Shown here: positions 55,459-63,060 of the stretch, in pieces
Layout: every line of letters starts with the position of its first letter
Position numbering within the stretch: position 1 is the stretch's first letter
From: Aerococcaceae bacterium zg-1292
GTDB taxonomy: Bacteria > Bacillota > Bacilli > Lactobacillales > Aerococcaceae
Reading direction: 5' to 3'
DNA: 64,000 nucleotides
NCBI GenBank assembly: GCA_016126655.1
Contig: CP065955.1
Location: 1,595,001 to 1,659,000 of the forward strand
Translations under genes and position numbers: made by a program
Notes under the pieces: model-generated
What the model saw: the letters and a program-made list of their open reading frames with translations, nothing else
Databases searched by the model: none
Told to the model about the DNA's origin: nothing

Positions 55459-58198
55459 AACTCAAACCAAATTTTTCATCATAATGAAGGATACAATTAT
55501 TCAGTTCAAAATTGTTATTCTCATCAAAAATAATTCCTAAACTCCCTTTCAACCAAACTTGTTCTTGCCAATCAGACAAATATTTCTTGTTAAATACTTC
55601 TAAGTCTTGTATTATTTGATTAATATTTTTTTCAAAGCGAGTTAAAACTCCTGGTAATCTCAAACTGTTTTTCAACAATTCTTGAGCCATCTGAGGATCC
55701 GTTACTTTATCCGATATAAGCCTATCCTGACCAAATAATCCATAACCTCCTTTCATTTTCCTTACAGCGATAACCTCAATGGTTTCTTGACTATCTCTTA
55801 CCTGAGCATAACCATGTTCTTCAGTGTCAGCTGAACTCATATGTTTTAACCATCCGATTAAGCTGGTCTTATATCTAACGCCACCTTGATAGACAGGATC
55901 GCTCAGTTTATATGATTTAGCTCTTTCAGTTTTACTTTTAATTTTCTCATCATAACTCGCCTTAAACCGATTGACAGATTGTTCAATATCCTTTTCTAGA
56001 TACGAGTGCTCATCCGAATAAACTTTTTGAACCAAATCTGAAATGTCAGTCGGAAGCTTCATAGTAGCTGGTAAATAATACTGCGTCATTAGCAGAAGAT
56101 AATCTCCGTATATACTCTTTGAACCTTCATCAAATTCAAACGACTCAGACATCCCCATAACATATAGAATCGGAAGTTTAAAAGCCTTAGGTCTATCAAT
56201 ATTATGCCGATGTAATCTTCCTATCCGCTGTATTAATAAATCCATTGGTGCTAATTCGCTAATCATTACATCAAAATCAATATCCAATGACTGCTCAATC
56301 ACTTGAGTTCCTACAATAATTTTTTGTTTGGGACGTTTAGCTCCTTTCCCAATCATATTTAATAAATCCAACTCTTTTTTTGCTCTTTCTGATGCTATAA
56401 AACTGGAATGAAGTAATTCAACTTGACCATCTCCAAATATCGCACTACACACCTTTGCAATATTCTGGGCTTTTAATACCGTATTACATACAATACCTAT
56501 GACACCTTCCTTAGTCATCAAGTCCTTTAACAATTCTTCTAAATCGCTTTCATTAAATGGTGCAATTTTCACCTCAGTTTCTTTCATTTTATCAAAATCC
56601 TTGAATTGCTTAATTTCATTACCTTCATTATAAGTAATTAAAGGATAATCATTTATAGATAGTCCTTCCAACGGTAATTCAATTTCACTTTTCTTGATAT
56701 CTTTGCCTTTTAGATATGCTATCACAAACTCTTCTCTTCTTTTAGCTGGTAACGTTGCTGATAACATTATAATCGGAACATCATAAGCACCCATCCATGT
56801 TAACGCCTCATTTAGATACTGACTTGTGTAGGCATCATACGCATGAACTTCATCGATTATCACCACTTTTTTACTGAACGCTAAATGTCTTAAAGCTAAG
56901 TGTTTTTGCTTAAGTCCAATTAATAAAAATTGATCCACCGTTCCAACCACAATATCATCCAGAATTTTTTTCTTTTTACCAATAAACCATTGATTAACCA
57001 ATACACCTGTATCCTCGTTCCCGTAAGTTAACGATGACCTGAGTAATTGATTATATTCTTCATTCAAATTTGCTTTGCCGTGACTTAATTGTACTGATAT
57101 TTTTTCACCATACTCCTCGTGTATACGCTCAATCCAATTTTTTATCCTCGGAAAAATCCCATTAGCGGTTGCTTGTGTTGGCAAACCAAAGAAAATCCCA
57201 CCCCGGCCTTTTTTATATGCTAATTGTTCTGCTCCTATTAAAGCTGCTTCTGTCTTTCCTAGTCCCATGGGAGCTTCTAAAATAAAAATGCCAGCATTTT
57301 CTGTCGAATCAATCACCTTTGAAAACTTATCTTGAAAAGATCTAGGAGAAAATGAAAAACGATCCATATACAAATAATCAATATCACTTTGGTCCCTAAA
57401 AGTAATTGATTGCACTTGACCCCATTTAGTTATCCCAGTAGAAATCCTTTCCTCTTGATTAATCTTCTCGATATCTTCATCCACATTTAGCAACGGGAAA
57501 AATTCGTCATTACTTGCAATCCAATCAGCCATTATTAACAAACCCGATAAAATCACTTGGCTTGGTTGAGAAATAGTCGGCACATCTTCCGGTGATGAAA
57601 ATCCTGAAACTTCTAACGCACGTTCTAATATTTTCCGTTGTTCTTGTTGCCATAAAAGATACACAGGACTATTTTTATTCTCAGTCTGATAGTAATTTTT
57701 CTTATAAGCGTACTGCGATTCAATTTGAAAATCATCATCTATTGGTTTTCCATGATGTCCTCCTATGATCGATGCGATTTGTTCATTTACCCCTGCTTGC
57801 TGCAAAATCACTTGACCTGCTAAAGCGTGTGGTGTATGACTTGAACATATAAATCTCTCTGAAGATAAATGATCAAAACCAAGTGCCATTACTTTTTCAA
57901 TGAGTAACTGATCTAAATCTGATGAAGTATTGAAACCTACTTTCGTTTGAAAATTAGGAAGCGCTTTACCGATATCATGGACAGCAGCAATAAATTGAAC
58001 TAAATTCAATGCAGTATCTTCATCTGGAATCTCCAATGACTCAATGACTAATAATTTCTGTCCACCCGATAGCCAATTATGCCACAGATAAATGGCTACT
58101 TTTCTGGTATCTTCTAAATGTTGCCCTAGCGAAAGCCATTGATACAGTCCATTCTCTTCTCTCTTCTTTGCCCAAAAAGTAGAACTAATTGTATGAAT
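55427..58198 (-). CDS. cas3: Cas3 nuclease-helicase, probable ATT start
   Basis: 923 residues if begun at ATT 58198. The frame upstream of the first usable TTG (58036) is open and gives the true Cas3 N-terminus: FWAKKREENGLYQWLSLGQH, with the first HD-domain His (H27 in GQHLEDT), before AAVHDIGK (about 74). No ATG, GTG or TTG is in that part; ATT 58198 lies six bases after GAGGAGGG and an in-frame TGA is just upstream. Helicase motifs are intact: APMGLGKTEAAL, IIDEVHAYD, LSATLP, QRIGRLHRH. It degrades DNA marked by Cascade. Confidence 0.88.
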   Translation of the reverse strand: MHTISSTFWAKKREENGLYQWLSLGQHLEDTRKVAIYLWHNWLSGGQKLLVIESLEIPDEDTALNLVQFIAAVHDIGKALPNFQTKVGFNTSSDLDQLLIEKVMALGFDHLSSERFICSSHTPHALAGQVILQQAGVNEQIASIIGGHHGKPIDDDFQIESQYAYKKNYYQTENKNSPVYLLWQQEQRKILERALEVSGFSSPEDVPTISQPSQVILSGLLIMADWIASNDEFFPLLNVDEDIEKINQEERISTGITKWGQVQSITFRDQSDIDYLYMDRFSFSPRSFQDKFSKVIDSTENAGIFILEAPMGLGKTEAALIGAEQLAYKKGRGGIFFGLPTQATANGIFPRIKNWIERIHEEYGEKISVQLSHGKANLNEEYNQLLRSSLTYGNEDTGVLVNQWFIGKKKKILDDIVVGTVDQFLLIGLKQKHLALRHLAFSKKVVIIDEVHAYDAYTSQYLNEALTWMGAYDVPIIMLSATLPAKRREEFVIAYLKGKDIKKSEIELPLEGLSINDYPLITYNEGNEIKQFKDFDKMKETEVKIAPFNESDLEELLKDLMTKEGVIGIVCNTVLKAQNIAKVCSAIFGDGQVELLHSSFIASERAKKELDLLNMIGKGAKRPKQKIIVGTQVIEQSLDIDFDVMISELAPMDLLIQRIGRLHRHNIDRPKAFKLPILYVMGMSESFEFDEGSKSIYGDYLLLMTQYYLPATMKLPTDISDLVQKVYSDEHSYLEKDIEQSVNRFKASYDEKIKSKTERAKSYKLSDPVYQGGVRYKTSLIGWLKHMSSADTEEHGYAQVRDSQETIEVIAVRKMKGGYGLFGQDRLISDKVTDPQMAQELLKNSLRLPGVLTRFEKNINQIIQDLEVFNKKYLSDWQEQVWLKGSLGIIFDENNNFELNNCILHYDEKFGLSYERKDSIGKI

Positions 58199-58210
58199 AG
58201 TAATCCCTCC

Positions 58211-58357
58211 TCAGTTAATCGTCTTCCTCACAACAAAAAACAAAAGGTATTCACCTAAATATTTAAGACCTTTATTCAATTTAGAGAATACTTTGTTATC
58301 ACCCCCGCATAGGCGGGAAATAAGATATTTCGGAAACAATCCATCATATCTTTCCAT
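58211..58357 (-). CDS. Possible 48-aa leader ORF upstream of cas3
   Basis: ATG 58357 (MERYDGLFPKYLISRLCGGD) runs through the degenerate CRISPR repeat; its TGA stop touches the GGAGGG of cas3. GAGGTGA, seven bases upstream, lies in the second degenerate repeat. It could couple translation to cas3, or be chance overlap with an RNA element. No family recognised. Confidence 0.35.
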   Translation of the reverse strand: MERYDGLFPKYLISRLCGGDNKVFSKLNKGLKYLGEYLLFFVVRKTIN

Positions 58358-58385
58358 GGATCACCTCTGCACAGCAGAACTATTT
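58296..58385 (-). ncRNA. Degenerate two-repeat CRISPR-like element upstream of cas3 (creA/creR-like candidate)
   Basis: 58296-58323 matches the array repeat at about 20 of 28 positions (ATCACCCCCGC and GCGGGAAA blocks). 58358-58385 begins GGATCACC and then TCTGC-ACA-GCAGA. Array stem CCCGC/GCGGG is kept in the first and replaced by the complementary pair TCTGC/GCAGA in the second. The 34 bases between are spacer-sized. Same orientation as the array and cas3. Such degenerate mini-arrays guide Cascade to cas or toxin promoters in CreR/CreTA systems (established elsewhere); function here is inferred. Confidence 0.6.
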
Positions 58386-58635
58386 AATCCCATTCATTAT
58401 CTTATGTTAAAAAATTCTGTATTCCCTATAGTTTAACACCCTGAATAGCTGATTATCTTTGGATTGATCAGTTAGATATCAGTTTTCGACATAGAAATAT
58501 AATATCTTTCCAGTTCCTCATATCTCTGATTATAATATAACATACTTAAAAATGCTAGCTCATATTTCATTTTAATTGAGAGATTTTAATATACCTGATT
58601 ATTGGACGCTTACTTTACTATAATTGACTGGATGT

Positions 58636-58672
58636 TTAGGTTATAAAAGTTAGGAAGTTTGGAATATATTTT
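58636..58672 (+). mobile_element. Solo decayed end of the IS1634-like element
   Basis: TATAAAAGTTAGGAAGTTTGG matches the right end of the IS at 47323-47343 with two changes. No transposase remains. A word TACCTGATTATTGGACGCTT at about 58593 recurs in altered form near 60438. Confidence 0.45.
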
Positions 58673-58785
58673 AAAATTAATGTAGTTAGAATACGAGCCG
58701 AAAGTCCACAAACATTAACAGCATTTGTGGACTTCTATTGGTTTGTACTTCTGAATTTTCTCTTAGCACAAGAAAAATATTAGTA

Positions 58786-59034
58786 TCATTTGTAAATATC
58801 ACCACGATTACCACTTTCAATTACATCAATAATCGAGTAAGTATCATCATTTGAATAGATAACCCAAAAGTATCCTACACGTAGACATTTAATACCTAGA
58901 TAACCTAAAACATTTTTCGTTTCGCCATTCGGTAGTCGATTGATAGCAACGAGAATTCTTTTCTTGTTTATGAGCGTCTAATTTTCCCAAAAATTTTAAT
59001 GCTTCACGACTATAATTGATAATTATAATGTTAT
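58786..59034 (-). pseudogene. RelE/ParE-family toxin, frameshifted
   Basis: Minus strand reads YSREALKFLGKLDAHKQEK, then in a shifted frame ILVAINRLPNGETKN, LRVGYFWVIYSNDD and DVIESGNRGDIYK-stop. This is a RelE/ParE toxin with one frameshift near 58965 and no ATG start. Follows the antitoxin remnant. Confidence 0.75.
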
Positions 59035-59256
59035 CTCTAATTCATTTAGTACCTCGCCTTGCGAAATATAGTCTGCATTTCCGTTTTTTTAATAATTTTC
59101 AATTTCCTGTATTTCGCTGGGTGATAAAATTTCATCTTCGTATGAATTAGTGAAGATGTTTAATAAGTTAATAATAGTGTTAGCTTGTTCGTCAGTTAAT
59201 TTATATTATACTTTACCAAAAAGTTGTTGTAATTCAATTTGTTTTATTACGTCCAT
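59023..59256 (-). pseudogene. RelB-type antitoxin with two nonsense codons
   Basis: ATG 59256 behind GAGGAGTGAAAGCA starts MDVIKQIELQQLFGKV-stop-YKLTDEQANTIINLL, then EIQEIENY-stop-KNGNADYISQGEVLNELEITL. The 78-codon frame is otherwise intact, so decay is recent. The last part overlaps the toxin start region. Confidence 0.7.
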
Positions 59257-59329
59257 TGCTTTCACTCCTCGTAATATATATATAGTCAAGGGTAAGCTCA
59301 CGCTCTTGCTGTACGCTTTTCAATGTGAT

Positions 59330-59700
59330 TTAATAGCTCGTGAACTTTGATAAACTTCTCTTAGAAATGATAGCTTCGTGCATATCTTCCTGAATAATCC
59401 AGTTGCTTTTATCTATCCATTACGGTTATCAGAGTCAACTTCCTGTTCCCTTATTTTTCCTCCGACAATAGCATCTGTATACTCTTTGTGTTAAGAAAGG
59501 CCTAACAGATTGCCCTGTCCCAATTCCGTTTCCCCATTTTAATCCAATATACTTTGACGTAGTTAAAATTTCTCTTTCATTAAAATCTTTGGCGATAGAA
59601 AGCATACTATCTCCACTTAAATGCCTTTCAAATATTTCTTCAACAATATATCTTACTTCTTTATCGACAATCAGATGATGTTCAAGTAAAATTTATTATC
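59330..59700 (-). pseudogene. Large serine recombinase fragment
   Basis: HLIVDKEVRYIVEEIFERHL, GDSMLSIAKDFNEREI and TDAIVGGKIREQ, then in other frames NWIIQEDMHEAIISK match the Recombinase domain of large serine recombinases (…W.I.E..HE.II…). Frameshifts and lost ends make it dead. It points to an old phage or conjugative-element insertion here. Confidence 0.65.
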
Positions 59701-59722
59701 AAACAAGGTATGGTTAAAAGCA

Positions 59723-60175
59723 TTACTTATAGTGATTGCATTCGTTAAACTGTTTCAAAAGATTACTTTCACTTACCAGTTTCTCAAAAGCTGTCATAAA
59801 TGTTCTGATTTCTGTAGTTAAAGCTTTTTCCTTTTCTTCAAACAATAAAACCGCTTGTATATAAGACTGAAAGCTTTGTTGCTCTGGTTCTCTCAGTTCT
59901 TCTATTGTCTCACTTACCTGTTGTGTTATTTCAATAATACAACGACTCGATTCTTTGGCTTGTTGTAATGCCTCTAACGCACCTTGTGACATATTTGCAG
60001 TCTCCTTTACTGATTCAATCTTTTGCAAAAGCTGCTCAATTCTTTGGTGTTTTACTGTTTCATTTTTCATAAACCTCTCAACGTACTTTAGCTGCGATTC
60101 AAATTTTCCCTTTTGTTCTGGTTGAACTCCATTCATTAGCAAATCTAATTTATTCTCCATTTGTTCAGATTTCAT
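59723..60175 (-). CDS. Hypothetical coiled-coil protein (150 aa)
   Basis: Starts at ATG 60175, nine bases after AAAGGA. Nearly all helix: KLDLLMNGVQPEQKGKFESQ, RIEQLLQKIESVKETANMSQ, EITQQVSETIEELREPEQQ. No membrane segment or known domain seen; only one short Cys/His-bearing end (FNECNHYK). It lies among decayed mobile genes. Confidence 0.6.
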   Translation of the reverse strand: MKSEQMENKLDLLMNGVQPEQKGKFESQLKYVERFMKNETVKHQRIEQLLQKIESVKETANMSQGALEALQQAKESSRCIIEITQQVSETIEELREPEQQSFQSYIQAVLLFEEKEKALTTEIRTFMTAFEKLVSESNLLKQFNECNHYK

Positions 60176-60265
60176 CAAAGTAATTCCTTTCTATTATTCA
60201 TTCCTCTACTATTATAAAACAGCCACCCACCACGATTCAATGAAAACTTAGCTCTATGTCTAATA

Positions 60266-60314
60266 GTGTTGGTAGCTACCTTTCGAAAGACACCAACACC
60301 AAATATTATAGAAC
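60266..60314 (+). repeat. Second copy of the 41.1-kb hairpin element
   Basis: GTGTTGGT and ACCAACAC enclose CCTTTCGAAAGAC, then CAAATATTATAGAAC. Stem changes relative to the 41124 copy keep pairing. The remaining 60176-60819 holds no firm gene. Confidence 0.55.
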
Positions 60315-60550
60315 TGTTTTGTTGAGTGGGGTGGCGGGGTATGTTTGAGTGGAACAATTGTTTGTTTTGTCATTGAATTTCCTCCAAAATAGTGATACCT
60401 CTAGTATAAGGGGTTATTTAGATGGTGGATAGATACCTGGGTTTTAGACGCTTACAGATAAGACATATTAATCCCCCAGTCGACAGAAAATTATTTCATG
60501 TCGATTGGAGGATTTCAATATACCTGAGTTTTATATAAAAATCAAGATAA

Positions 60551-60614
60551 GATTACCCAATTTGTTATACGTAACTTTCCCCAGTTATGAACCATAAATT
60601 AGGTAATCTTTTTT
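60551..60614 (+). terminator. Orphan terminator-like hairpin
   Basis: GATTACCCAATTT pairs with AAATTAGGTAATC and is followed by TTTTTT on the plus strand. No plus-strand gene precedes it. Confidence 0.5.
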
Positions 60615-60647
60615 GATATAATTGTCTATCTTAGGAGGTAGCTTTAG

Positions 60648-60749
60648 GTGGCTCAAAAAGTCCAGAATCAGCGGCTCTCTAATTCAGAGACTATGGCTCA
60701 CCTAAAAAATAATTTATGGCTTCGCTATGACGGAATAATCAAATACTAA
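60648..60749 (+). CDS. Possible 33-aa ORF, likely remnant
   Basis: GTG start nine bases after TTAGGAGG: MAQKVQNQRLSNSETMAHLK, ending in RYDGIIKY. TATAAT lies upstream at about 60615. Strong ribosome site but no known family; may be the head of a lost transposase or integrase. Confidence 0.3.
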   Translation: MAQKVQNQRLSNSETMAHLKNNLWLRYDGIIKY

Positions 60750-60819
60750 CTTTTCTGGGGAAACTAAATTTACTCTTATATTTTCTATCATTCATTCCCC
60801 TGCTCTGTCACCATTAATC

Positions 60820-63057
60820 CTATTCAAACTCAATTTCTTCATTCACTTTTTGATGAAGAAGAACTCTAGTATCAACATCAATTACATTGACTAACCAACC
60901 ATTTAATGTGCAATTTCTAATGAATTCATCAATCCTATTTACACCATTCATTTCTTTCAGTGTTACTACTACACCAAATCTAACTCCAACACCATCTTTA
61001 GGATCTAGACGATTATTTGTCTTTACTTCCATCCCCCAGTTTTTATTTCGATAAGAGCGTTTTGCTCTCATCCTTTTTGTAGCGCTCTCAGCAATATACT
61101 TGACATTGTCCCATTTTCTAAACTGCATCCTAGCTTCACCTTCCAAGAGGTAATTTCTTTCTCCACCTAATGATTCGTCTGTATTTTGTTTATCACCTTT
61201 AATATCTATAATTTCATCATCTTTTCCTATGCGTCCAAAATGTAAATTCAATTCAGTATTTGTATAATCGACACCTTGTGATCTATCACACAACGGGAAA
61301 TAACACATCGTAGCTTTTGCAATATAGGGATATTTATTATCTTTTAGAGGAACTGGAAAATGATAACTATAAGTATTCCATTTTTCACTAATATCAGAAA
61401 CAATAAATTTAATTTCATCATCTTTCGTTTGAATAATTTCATTTATATGAATTGGCACAATACCATGACCATATAATGCAACTTCTTCAGGAGTCGGATT
61501 TTCATTCCAACCTCTTGCAGCATCAATTATCATAGCTTTTGCAACCTCTCTATTAAATCCTAAAACATCAATTAAGTAAGATAACTTTCTTGCAATCCAA
61601 GGTGCGGCATAAGATGTACCTGCAACACTTGCAGCTCCTAATGGTTCACACACTCTAATGTATTGTTCTTCACTACCTCCATAATAACTCACATCTGGTT
61701 TTGCAAAAAAAGACAACACCAGACCCTTACGACTATATTTTGTTGACAAACCACTTTTCGTAACGGCATTTACTACCAAGCTATTAACAGAATCCGCGGG
61801 TGAACCTATTTTTATAACATCATCACTTGGCTTATTCGTTCCTGCCACAACAAATATCACATTATTCTCAGATTGAATTTGATCTAAGGTTGAAGCTTCA
61901 GCAGAAATAAAATTGTCATGTATTTCCTGATTACTTCCAAGCGAAATATTCCACACTTTTATATCTGGATTGCTAACCACAATACTTTTAATCTGTTTTA
62001 TTATCGAAAAAGAAGAAAATTCAGCACCAACAGCAACTCCAAAATGTCTAACTTTAAACCTTCCACAACCATCATCTAACCAAGGATTTAAATTGGCACC
62101 ATCAACAATAATTGAAGCTACTGCTGTTCCATGATTGTAATCCTTTGGATTTTTAGGTATATCATCTGATACCATATCATGAAATTCAACCCATTCATTA
62201 AAATAAACTGTTTCATCAAATAAAGTATCGATCACCCCAATTGTCGGTTCAATAGTTGGAGATGGTATTGTTATCATTTCTATTTGGGATGTATCAGTAA
62301 AATCATCTGTCGATAATTTTGATATATCGACTGTTGCCATTGAAACAAGATAAGGCGCTTTTTCCAAAAGCTGTTCCACTTGGTTTTCATCTAAATAAAC
62401 AGATCGATTATCTAAAATTCGGGTACTTAATAAATCTATCCCTAATTTTTCAAGTAATTCCTTTGTATCCTTTTTAACATCATAAAGCGTTATAATACTT
62501 TGTTTGTGCTCGATTGTTGGCAACTCAACTTGAAATGAGTCTATATAAGAAACATCAGCAATCACATCTTTAAATGTAGACATACTTATTGAACAACCTT
62601 TAAACATATTTGAATTAATGATGTTTTTATCATTAAATACACTTTGGTTTATTTCCCCTGAAAACTTTGTAGATAATATGTTTTCTACGTTTGAAATTAA
62701 ATAAATACTTTTAACTAAATCTTTTTCCTCAAGAAAATATGTTATTATATGTTTGTTTTTAGCTTCATTAAATTTTGCTCCGACAATTGCATAATTAGAA
62801 TTCTTACCTTTAAAAAGGCCCGCAATCCGATTACTTTTCGCAGCAATTTTGTTGTAGTAAACACTAACTAAAATTCCTTTAAATGGTTTTTTTTCATTAT
62901 CCCAAAATTCTTTGATTTCAATTAACTGAAATTTTAATCTTGATAAGTGATCTGTAGTTACTATTACTTTGCCATTCATAGATGCCCTGCCACCACTACC
63001 TTTATTTTTGCTTGCTTGTACAAAGCGTTTCCCTTTTAAAACCAAGATACTATTCAC
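60820..63057 (-). CDS. Subtilisin-like (S8) peptidase paired with an AAA+ ATPase, defence candidate
   Basis: 745 residues without a signal peptide, so cytosolic. The S8 triad is visible: Asp in TIGVIDTLFDETVYF, His in YNHGTAVASIIVDGA, Ser in VAGTSYAAPWIARK; the oxyanion Asn is in VVAGTNKP. An N-terminal part of about 270 residues, without a clear prodomain, and a C-terminal part of about 170 flank the protease. It starts three bases after the ATPase stop. Paired AAA+/S8 genes have been described as antiphage systems (I recall the names IteA/IteS, not verified). Confidence 0.8.
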   Translation of the reverse strand: MNSILVLKGKRFVQASKNKGSGGRASMNGKVIVTTDHLSRLKFQLIEIKEFWDNEKKPFKGILVSVYYNKIAAKSNRIAGLFKGKNSNYAIVGAKFNEAKNKHIITYFLEEKDLVKSIYLISNVENILSTKFSGEINQSVFNDKNIINSNMFKGCSISMSTFKDVIADVSYIDSFQVELPTIEHKQSIITLYDVKKDTKELLEKLGIDLLSTRILDNRSVYLDENQVEQLLEKAPYLVSMATVDISKLSTDDFTDTSQIEMITIPSPTIEPTIGVIDTLFDETVYFNEWVEFHDMVSDDIPKNPKDYNHGTAVASIIVDGANLNPWLDDGCGRFKVRHFGVAVGAEFSSFSIIKQIKSIVVSNPDIKVWNISLGSNQEIHDNFISAEASTLDQIQSENNVIFVVAGTNKPSDDVIKIGSPADSVNSLVVNAVTKSGLSTKYSRKGLVLSFFAKPDVSYYGGSEEQYIRVCEPLGAASVAGTSYAAPWIARKLSYLIDVLGFNREVAKAMIIDAARGWNENPTPEEVALYGHGIVPIHINEIIQTKDDEIKFIVSDISEKWNTYSYHFPVPLKDNKYPYIAKATMCYFPLCDRSQGVDYTNTELNLHFGRIGKDDEIIDIKGDKQNTDESLGGERNYLLEGEARMQFRKWDNVKYIAESATKRMRAKRSYRNKNWGMEVKTNNRLDPKDGVGVRFGVVVTLKEMNGVNRIDEFIRNCTLNGWLVNVIDVDTRVLLHQKVNEEIEFE

Positions 63058-63060
63058 TAT

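Noticed and set aside
55427-58036. Cas3 beginning at TTG 58036
   Set aside because: This would drop the first HD-domain His and 54 well-matching residues; no ribosome site precedes that TTG.
59150-59350. 66-residue plus-strand frame
   Set aside because: It is antisense to the decayed antitoxin and lacks a ribosome site.
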